Below, piece by piece: positions 32,649 through 37,694 of a stretch of DNA of 53,313 bases (positions within the stretch are counted from its first letter, which is position 1; every line of letters starts with the position of its first letter). Origin of the DNA: a virus; IMG/VR virus record IMGVR_UViG_3300009164_000103, positions 1-53,313 of that record. One strand, written 5' to 3'. A program made the translations under genes and the position numbers. The notes under the pieces are model-generated. The model did no database searches and was not told the DNA's origin. It saw nothing but the letters and a program-made list of their open reading frames with translations.

Positions 32649-32722
32649 AGATAATCTTTTATGGTACGTTTTGGGCTGAGGTACTAGAGGGATAATGGGT
32701 GATGTTGGGTTAAAATGATGGC

Positions 32723-33304
32723 ATGAGTAAGCCAACGTTGGCGGAGATAATCGGAAAGTTAACGGCGAAACAACGCAAGTTTGCAGAAGGGCTGGTTTTT
32801 GGGGGATTGTCCAAAGCAGAGTCTTACCGGCAGGCTTATCGCTGGAATGGGAACAGCGCAAAGGGAATGGGAGTTGATGCGGTGAAGACCTCGCAGAAAC
32901 CTAGGGTGGCCCTAGCAATGAAAGCAATGGAAGAAGAAAAAACTGCGCGTTGGTGGGCGGACAAGACCAGGCTTCAAAACTTTGTCATGGAAGGTCTAAC
33001 CAGTACCGCATCAACCGCTGAGTCAGACATAACCAAACTCAAGGCATATGAACTACTGGGGCGTACCCGCTACGCTTCAATCTTCGAAGAACCTCAAGCG
33101 AACGAGTCTACGACGGAGTTGCACGGTTCAATCATTGATACAATCCAGACTCGTTTGGCGATGTTGCTTTCATCCGCTGACACTATCGACATCACGCCAT
33201 CGGCTGCACGTGGCAAGGCAAGGCGTGTTCAGGAGTCGAAGGCTATCCCGGTCGATTCAGGTCAGGATGGGGAGACCCTCACGGGGGGAGGGGAGGGCGG
33301 TTAG
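32723..33304 (+). CDS. terS: Terminase small subunit
   Basis: A 193-residue protein. LTAKQRKFAEGLVFGGLSKAESYRQAY is the typical N-terminal helix-turn-helix of small terminase subunits, which recognise packaging sites; a helical oligomerisation region and a basic, Gly-rich tail follow. It is separated from terL by 4.4 kb, which is unusual but known in permuted phage genomes. No ribosome binding site precedes the ATG; a TAAAAT element ends 6 bases upstream, so a leaderless transcript is possible. Confidence 0.8.
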   Translation: MSKPTLAEIIGKLTAKQRKFAEGLVFGGLSKAESYRQAYRWNGNSAKGMGVDAVKTSQKPRVALAMKAMEEEKTARWWADKTRLQNFVMEGLTSTASTAESDITKLKAYELLGRTRYASIFEEPQANESTTELHGSIIDTIQTRLAMLLSSADTIDITPSAARGKARRVQESKAIPVDSGQDGETLTGGGEGG

Positions 33305-33370
33305 TGGGGTCGCGCGTACCTGCGTAATGCATACTATTCTACTCATCCCATCTCACCCATAAAACTTTTC

Positions 33371-33514
33371 ATGTCTTTCATACACACAACCACATTTGGC
33401 ACATACATTGTCTTTATCAACAACAGACGACAAGGTACATACTTTAGTCAAGCTAGTGCTCAACGTGCTCTTGACGAGTGCCTATCTGAATTAGTGTTTC
33501 CTTGCAACACATAG
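33371..33514 (+). CDS. Possible 47-residue small protein
   Basis: An ATG frame in the 530-base gap after terS. The product begins MSFIHTTTFGTYIVFINNR and continues as an amphipathic helix (QASAQRALDECLSELVF), which looks protein-like. There is no ribosome binding site, so the call is weak. The rest of the gap (33530-33820) holds hairpins but no credible gene. Confidence 0.35.
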   Translation: MSFIHTTTFGTYIVFINNRRQGTYFSQASAQRALDECLSELVFPCNT

Positions 33515-33529
33515 TCTTTTCAAGACTAT
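33511..33529. other. Hairpin ATAGTCTT-TTC-AAGACTAT
   Basis: A perfect 8-bp stem with a 3-base loop at the end of the possible small gene. No T-run follows on either strand, so a terminator is not proven; it may mark an mRNA end or processing site. Confidence 0.5.
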
Positions 33530-33606
33530 AGGCCACCCCCTTTAATTTACAGGATGGCACTGTGTAATACTTTGCCTATATAGAAACACCCCCCTATGTT
33601 TTGTGG

Positions 33607-33623
33607 TACCATGTGCCATGGTA
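33607..33623. other. Hairpin TACCATG-TGC-CATGGTA
   Basis: A perfect 7-bp inverted repeat in the untranslated region upstream of the endolysin gene, next to an AT-rich stretch (TATATATTTCATATAC). It could be an operator or RNA hairpin controlling lysis timing. Confidence 0.45.
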
Positions 33624-33835
33624 TATATTTCATATACTTAGGTTCTAGAGGACCGATGTAAGGTTTGTATTGAAGGAGTTGTCTCTATAGCTGTATTCGT
33701 TCACTGTGTGGAAATGGTGCATCGAGGCGCAGGCGCTACAAGCGTCTGGGCTTGGGGGCATCCCCCGACAGGGCAGACTTATCATCTGACTATTACATAA
33801 CGGAGATAGCGCTATAAACGAGGAGGCCAACGCCC

Positions 33836-34552
33836 TTGAACGAGAGAGCCGACGGGCACGTTGGGAATATTAACATGACGACTACAGGCACAAACACGAA
33901 CAATGTATCGAATCTTTCGATTGATCGTAAGAAGTTTGCTCTTGCTCAAGGTCAATTCTTTACACAGCAGCATCCTAAGGATCTGATTGTGTTGCACTTT
34001 ACGGCTGGTCAGTCAGCTCGTAGTGCGTATGAATACTGGCTTAGTACGCCATTGCAAGTTGCGACATCGTACTTGGTTGATGTTGATGGCTTGATCTATG
34101 AGTGTTTTGATCCTAGTAGATGGGCTTATCATCTTGGGATCACTGGCGCTGATAGCGCTAATTGGAAGCATGACAAGAGGTCTATTGGGATTGAGATAGC
34201 TAATCCAGGTCCACTTGTCATTGATAAGGTTAATCCTAAACAGCTTAACTGGTGGCCTGGAGGGTTCACTGCTAAGTGGTGTACTTTGTCTGAGACCACC
34301 AAGTATGTTGTTGCGCCTTATCGAGGTTATTCTTACTTTGCTTCTTTCCCAAAGGAGCAATCTAGCGCCGTTGTTTCTCTTGTAGATAAACTATGTAAGG
34401 ACTTTTCCATCCCAAAGGTGCTGCCTCCTGTGCCTAAGAGGACAGAGTTTGACATGAAGTTCTTCAATGGATTCAAGGGTATTGCCTCTCATCAAAACTT
34501 CCGTAAGGATAAGTTTGATATTGGTCCAGCGTTTCCTGTTGAGCTACTATGA
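33836..34552 (+). CDS. Endolysin, N-acetylmuramoyl-L-alanine amidase (Amidase_2)
   Basis: A 238-residue enzyme that cuts the amide bond between MurNAc and the stem peptide. IVLHFTAGQSARSAYEYW supplies the first zinc His (54), RSIGIEIANPG the conserved strand, and ASHQNFRKDKFDIGPAF the second His and the K-x-D-x-GP motif of Amidase_2. No signal peptide is seen, so release needs a holin. The start chosen is TTG at 33836 because AGGAGG lies 9 bases upstream; ATG at 33875 is the alternative. Confidence 0.9.
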   Translation: MNERADGHVGNINMTTTGTNTNNVSNLSIDRKKFALAQGQFFTQQHPKDLIVLHFTAGQSARSAYEYWLSTPLQVATSYLVDVDGLIYECFDPSRWAYHLGITGADSANWKHDKRSIGIEIANPGPLVIDKVNPKQLNWWPGGFTAKWCTLSETTKYVVAPYRGYSYFASFPKEQSSAVVSLVDKLCKDFSIPKVLPPVPKRTEFDMKFFNGFKGIASHQNFRKDKFDIGPAFPVELL

Positions 34553-34731
34553 TCTGTATCTTGTTGATTGTATTGGGTTGTTTGTCTATTTGGTTTGGCG
34601 CTGTACTAGCTGACTTCTCTATAATGGCAAGGAACTTCACTAAGATTGAGAAGGTGTCATTCTTCTCAGTCTCAGTGTTCTGGTTATTTGTTGGGCTGAA
34701 GATGTTTATTGCAGCCTGGGAAGAGCTATAG
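34549..34731 (+). CDS. Two-helix membrane protein, holin candidate
   Basis: A 60-residue protein whose ATG overlaps the endolysin stop as ATGA. Residues 2-22 (ICILLIVLGCLSIWFGAVLAD) and 37-57 (SFFSVSVFWLFVGLKMFIAAW) are membrane helices with a basic loop between, the plan of a class II holin. Position next to the amidase supports the lysis role. Its end overlaps the convergent HTH gene by 6 bases. Confidence 0.65.
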   Translation: MICILLIVLGCLSIWFGAVLADFSIMARNFTKIEKVSFFSVSVFWLFVGLKMFIAAWEEL

Positions 34732-34941
34732 GCTCTTGTCTACTGGCGCTGTTGTGCCAAAGGTTAAGTTCATATCAGACTTCAACCAAGTCCAAGGGAC
34801 TCTGTATACCTTACCTATGCGCCGATAGGGTATGTTTCCTGAGCGAATCATTTTGTGTACCATGCCAGTGCTGATGTTCAAGTACTTAGCTACTTCGTTT
34901 ACCTTGGCGTACCCTACTGAGTTTTCAATGTTGTCTGACAT
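34726..34941 (-). CDS. HTH_17 (excisionase-type) DNA-binding protein, paralogue 1
   Basis: A 71-residue protein. KVNEVAKYLNISTGMVHKMIRSGNIPYRRIGKVYRVP is a winged-helix of the excisionase/MerR-like HTH_17 family. It is the last of four adjacent paralogues on this strand. No integrase is encoded in the window, so a role as a transcription regulator is more likely than excision. Confidence 0.82.
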   Translation of the reverse strand: MSDNIENSVGYAKVNEVAKYLNISTGMVHKMIRSGNIPYRRIGKVYRVPWTWLKSDMNLTFGTTAPVDKSL

Positions 34942-35165
34942 TACTGTACTGTCTCGTCGACGATTGGATTTTTGACGTGTTCGACTAGTCTTGACTTAAG
35001 ATATTCGTTGATGTCGTCAACGTGATATCGAACTGAGTGCCCAATCTTAGTGTAGACTGGTCCAACCTTTTTGATTCTCCACTGACGCACCATGCTAGTG
35101 CTGATGTTTAAGTACTCTGCAAGTTGAATGTCCGTAAGGTAAGGAGACTGAGTATGGTCTATCAT
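34941..35165 (-). CDS. HTH_17 DNA-binding protein, paralogue 2
   Basis: A 74-residue protein with YLTDIQLAEYLNISTSMVRQW and GPVYTKIGHSVRYHVDDINEYL, the complete HTH_17 motif and wing. It shares the N-I-S-T-S/G-M-V signature with paralogue 1 and abuts it with a one-base overlap, so the two are likely a recent duplication. Confidence 0.85.
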   Translation of the reverse strand: MIDHTQSPYLTDIQLAEYLNISTSMVRQWRIKKVGPVYTKIGHSVRYHVDDINEYLKSRLVEHVKNPIVDETVQ

Positions 35166-35167
35166 GG

Positions 35168-35530
35168 TTAGCTCGCCTCTTCAATGTTTGGGTTGAAGAT
35201 GTCCTGCAACAGAATCTTTGGCGCAGATGCCTTATTAGGTTCGATTGAACTCTCTTCACGATTAAGAGGCCTCTGTGCCCGAGTTGTAATCGATGGAATC
35301 TCAACACGAACTACCTTCGGCGCGTTAGATAAGGAGGTGATGTAGTCTTTCACACTATCAATCGTATATCGAATGCTGCTCCCTATTCTAATGAAGGCAG
35401 GGCCTTCCCCTGTCCTTCGCATAAGTCTAATCTTTGCAATAGATACAGTCAGGTACTGCGCCACAGCATGTTCTTTCAACAAGAACGATTCAGCTAATGA
35501 GCTAGGTAATGCTTCTCTTGTCTTTTGCAT
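35168..35530 (-). CDS. HTH_17 DNA-binding protein, paralogue 3, with C-terminal extension
   Basis: A 120-residue protein. LKEHAVAQYLTVSIAKIRLMRRTGEGPAFIRIGSSIRYTIDSVKDYI carries the same fold; a 55-residue polar extension follows. AGAGGAG precedes the ATG at 35530. It overlaps the end of paralogue 4 by 29 bases. Confidence 0.8.
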   Translation of the reverse strand: MQKTREALPSSLAESFLLKEHAVAQYLTVSIAKIRLMRRTGEGPAFIRIGSSIRYTIDSVKDYITSLSNAPKVVRVEIPSITTRAQRPLNREESSIEPNKASAPKILLQDIFNPNIEEAS

Positions 35531-35744
35531 CTTTGATGCTCCTCTTTGATCTTAGTCCTGTTTCGCTATATAGCTTACCAGACTGAACATAGTGTAGCAC
35601 ATCCTGTTCTTTGTACCTTATAGAGTTACCTAGTCTTAAGTACAATGGACCTCGTCCTTGCACTCTCCATTTCCTTACACTTGATACAGAGAACTTTGTA
35701 ATCTTAGCAACTTCTGAGTCAATCAATAATGGCTTGCCTAACAT
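35502..35744 (-). CDS. HTH_17 DNA-binding protein, paralogue 4
   Basis: An 80-residue protein: LIDSEVAKITKFSVSSVRKW and GPLYLRLGNSIRYKEQDVLHYV match paralogues 2 and 3, with a basic tail. The ATG at 35744 is chosen because the conserved domain begins there; a frame to 35903 would add 53 basic residues without homology to the others. It is the first gene of this leftward group, downstream of the gene-free structured block. Confidence 0.75.
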   Translation of the reverse strand: MLGKPLLIDSEVAKITKFSVSSVRKWRVQGRGPLYLRLGNSIRYKEQDVLHYVQSGKLYSETGLRSKRSIKDAKDKRSIT

Positions 35745-36054
35745 AATCACTCTAACGCCATTGAACCTTGTTTGATGTATGTACCTTGTTGCTAATATAC
35801 TATATCTCTTAATGTATCTCTTATAAGTCCTAGAGCGGCTCCTCGCCGCCTTACTTGATTGTTTTTTGTTTGTTTGTTTTTGTTTCACGAACAAAGCAAA
35901 CAAGTACTGATGTATGGTCCTTGAGGTGCCATCGAGCCTACAGGCTTACAGTCGTAAGCCTTCCGCGCCTCGATGCGTTGATAAGAGCCTTTGGCTCTTG
36001 ATCTAACACTTCTGTAAGAGAAGTCTTATAGCGTCGATTATCGACGCATTGTTA

Positions 36055-36070
36055 TGTGTATCCCTTATGG
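36055..36070. repeat. 16-base direct repeat, copy 1
   Basis: TGTGTATCCCTTATGG occurs here and again at 36124-36139, 69 bases apart, within the structured gene-free block. The unit may be a paired protein or RNA contact site. Confidence 0.8.
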
Positions 36071-36123
36071 TGAACCTGAGAGAAGGCACAAGAAGGGTAT
36101 CCCCCCCCTTTAGTTGTGATGAT

Positions 36124-36139
36124 TGTGTATCCCTTATGG
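36124..36139. repeat. 16-base direct repeat, copy 2
   Basis: Exact second copy of TGTGTATCCCTTATGG (see 36055-36070). Confidence 0.8.
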
Positions 36140-36492
36140 AGCCACCTTCGATCAGCACAGGTACCTTGTCTGGTTTGGTACCAACCTGTCCTCTTGGCAG
36201 TAGACCTGGATTTTCACCTTTGTCTTAGCGTTATCGCTTCGACCACCGCTCTACTGCAACCTCACCTAAGCTCTTACGTCTTGCCTTTCGGCGAACCGCT
36301 AAATCAGGTTGTTTCTCCCAATAGAACTGCGCGGCGCTTAAGCTGTATCGGGCACTGGGTTTACCACGCAGTAGGCTCTCATTGCTTCCTGCAACCCCGC
36401 ACAACCGAAAACAGGACTGGTTGTATCCACGGTGGAATACAAGGACTTCTGTTCTCTCCGGCAAGCCGAAGTTTCCGTCCAATAATTCTACC

Positions 36493-36528
36493 TCCATTGT
36501 ACAATGGATTCGAGAATCGTGGTACACT
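36493..36528 (+). promoter_or_regulatory. Extended -10 promoter with palindrome at -35
   Basis: TGGTACACT (36520-36528) is an extended -10 element (TG-N-TACACT). A perfect 16-bp palindrome, TCCATTGTACAATGGA (36493-36508), sits where the -35 box would be and is a likely operator. Similar TG-N-TAnACT elements occur at 36732 and 37273. Confidence 0.5.
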
Positions 36529-36534
36529 TATTTT

Positions 36535-36703
36535 TAGCATCTTTACCCAGGTGCTTGCTGGGGAAGGGACTGTATCCCTCTTTCTTGGCTATATCCTCCT
36601 TCATGGCGTGGTGTTTCACGCGCCACGTTGGGGGTTATATGTTGAACAATGAGAAGGCCGTCATCATGTTGTCGAGACTCTGTGACGGTCTTTTTCTTTT
36701 GCG
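36535..36703 (+). ncRNA. Candidate small RNA with four hairpins
   Basis: Between the promoter at 36520-36528 and the terminator at 36654-36700 there is no coding frame with a ribosome binding site. The sequence holds CCCAG..CTGGG (36546-36562), AGGGA..TCCCT (36565-36579), TGGCGTG..CACGCGCCA (36604-36625) and the terminator stem, back to back. This is the make-up of a free-standing structured RNA of about 165 bases, or the 3' domain of a longer + strand transcript from the block upstream. Confidence 0.45.
36654..36700 (+). terminator. Rho-independent-type terminator
   Basis: GGCCGTC (36656-36662) pairs with GACGGTC (36684-36690), one G-U pair, followed by TTTTTCTTTT. The loop is long (21 bases) and includes a small GTC-GA-GAC inner stem. 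Confidence 0.6.
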
Positions 36704-36731
36704 GTAGATTCTGCAAGCTGGCGCAACACCA

Positions 36732-36740
36732 TGCTACACT
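36732..36740 (+). promoter_or_regulatory. Extended -10 element before small gene
   Basis: TGCTACACT is 7 bases upstream of the ATG at 36748, which would make the transcript leaderless. No ribosome binding site is visible before that ATG, in agreement. Confidence 0.4.
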
Positions 36741-36747
36741 ATGTGCC

Positions 36748-37005
36748 ATGATGAACGATACGAGAGAGCAATTGATTGATCGTGAGGCGCGTAGGGTGGC
36801 TATTGAGGTACTGAATGGCGTCAAGGATGACGGCGCTGTGTACGATGCTGCAAGGGCTAAGGAAGAGGCCAAGGTAGCAGAGGGAGAGGAGTGGGCGCGT
36901 TCTATGTCAGGGTTCGTGCAAGAGCTTACGGGGCAAAAGATCGACGACGTGAACTACGTTGGGTTCAGTACAGGACGCCGTACGTTCAAATTGATATGCT
37001 CGTAG
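36748..37005 (+). CDS. Small acidic helical protein
   Basis: An 85-residue protein beginning MMNDTREQLIDREARRVAIEVLNG; it is largely helical, ending in a beta-like GFSTGRRTFKLICS. A frame extension to 36649 would run through the terminator and has no family character, so the ATG at 36748 is preferred. It is directly followed by an HTH_17 gene and may be regulated with it. Function unknown. Confidence 0.6.
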   Translation: MMNDTREQLIDREARRVAIEVLNGVKDDGAVYDAARAKEEAKVAEGEEWARSMSGFVQELTGQKIDDVNYVGFSTGRRTFKLICS

Positions 37006-37269
37006 TTGGATCACGAACAGAACATAACAGATAAGGAGTTGTCTGCATACCTGAGGATCTCTGTCTCTCACCTCAAGTACTGGCGCTCTGTTGGTTATGG
37101 GCCTGTTTATTCTAAGAGCAGACGTGGATTGGTAGAGTACGAGCCTATCTATATTGATATGTGGTTGAGGTCTTGTATGGTTGATCCAGCAAAGGATCCA
37201 GCACAAGAAGAAGAGATCTCTTTAGTGAATGGCGCTTTTGAGATTTATGTTGGACGACCAGGAAGATAG
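37006..37269 (+). CDS. HTH_17 DNA-binding protein, paralogue 5
   Basis: An 87-residue protein with ITDKELSAYLRISVSHLKYW and GPVYSKSRRGLVEYEPIYIDMWL, the same fold as the four leftward paralogues at 34.7-35.7 kb but on the other strand. The start is TTG at 37006, directly after the preceding TAG, implying translational coupling. A terminator lies 58 bases downstream. Confidence 0.75.
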   Translation: MDHEQNITDKELSAYLRISVSHLKYWRSVGYGPVYSKSRRGLVEYEPIYIDMWLRSCMVDPAKDPAQEEEISLVNGAFEIYVGRPGR

Positions 37270-37272
37270 TTG

Positions 37273-37356
37273 TGCTATACTGAGGTTAGGCGATTCTAGT
37301 ATCGCTTATCCCCCTTGGTTGTCATTAAAGGCTCTCTTCCTCAGAGGGCCTTTTTT
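37273..37356 (+). ncRNA. Candidate small RNA between HTH gene and terminator
   Basis: TGCTATACT (37273-37281) is a good extended -10 element. A start near 37288 and the terminator ending at 37356 would give a non-coding RNA of about 70 bases that includes GCGAT..ATCGC. Alternatively the promoter is fortuitous and this is just the 3' end of the HTH gene transcript. Confidence 0.35.
37327..37356 (+). terminator. Rho-independent terminator
   Basis: AAAGGCTCTC (37327-37336) pairs with GAGGGCCTTT (37344-37353, one G-U), followed by six T. Good stem and T-run for the + strand. The opposite strand has a shorter U-run, so it may also end the leftward gene at 37363-37611. Confidence 0.85.
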
Positions 37357-37362
37357 GTTGGC

Positions 37363-37611
37363 CTAGTTTTTGAAGATGAATGCTTTGTATGCCCAGGATA
37401 GCAAGGCCCCTACAAATGATGATAAGGCTACTATCGTTCCCCATATCGTCTTTATTTTGTTGTGGTTACGCTCTAATTCTGAAACCTTATCCTCACACTT
37501 TTCAGTACGCCCATTTAGCTTGATGAGGTGTTCTGAAATGTGTTGTAGGTGTATCCTGCTTTCAGCGGCTTCGACCCTTAAGTCGGAAAGTATCTGTTCA
37601 ATGTTTCCCAT
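37363..37611 (-). CDS. XhlA-like holin / membrane-anchored coiled coil
   Basis: An 82-residue protein. Residues 1-55 are a charged coiled coil (SRIHLQHISEHLIKLNGR, DKVSELERNHNKIKTIW), and residues 57-78 are a membrane helix (GTIVALSSFVGALLSWAYKAF). This is the plan of XhlA-type haemolysin/holin proteins. It lies apart from the endolysin and on the other strand, so a membrane anchor for another process is possible. Confidence 0.65.
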   Translation of the reverse strand: MGNIEQILSDLRVEAAESRIHLQHISEHLIKLNGRTEKCEDKVSELERNHNKIKTIWGTIVALSSFVGALLSWAYKAFIFKN

Positions 37612-37694
37612 TAAGGCTCTTCTCGTCTGAAAGTTTTGGCTGGCACATACTTAACATTGTACTGAATTCTCATTGTTTGATAGATTGTTGAGTA

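Larger units (their letters stand above)
35933..36480. ncRNA. Candidate large structured non-coding RNA
   Basis: No credible gene lies in 35.75-36.75 kb on either strand. Instead consecutive closed helices are seen: TCGAG..CTCGA around AGGCTTAC-N4-GTAAGCCT; TGCGTTGAT..ATCGACGCA around AAGAGCC-TTT-GGCTCTT and ACTTCT..AGAAGT; ACAGG..CCTGT; CAGTAGA..TCTACTG; CAACCT..AGGTTG; ACAACC..GGTTGT; TTGTATCCA..TGGAATACAA; GGAC..GTCC. On the - strand two loops are GAAA (GNRA type), which slightly favours that direction. Size and setting recall large ornate phage RNAs such as GOLLD or ROOL, but I cannot confirm any known family. Confidence 0.5.

Noticed and set aside
33645-33830. 61-codon minus-strand frame upstream of the endolysin
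   Set aside because: No ribosome binding site or recognisable protein character, and it covers the endolysin leader with its hairpins.
34726-35744. Prophage excision module
   Set aside because: HTH_17 proteins resemble excisionases, but no integrase, attachment site or C1-type repressor is recognisable in the window.
36116-36652. 178-codon open frame in the structured block
   Set aside because: Its translation has no family character, no ribosome binding site, and runs through hairpins and toward the terminator; the opposite strand frame (36231-36527) is equally unconvincing.
35933-36703. tRNA, tmRNA, RNase P RNA or group I/II intron in the gene-free block
   Set aside because: No cloverleaf, CCA end, group I P-Q-R-S elements or domain V helix could be recognised; only a general structured-RNA call is supported.
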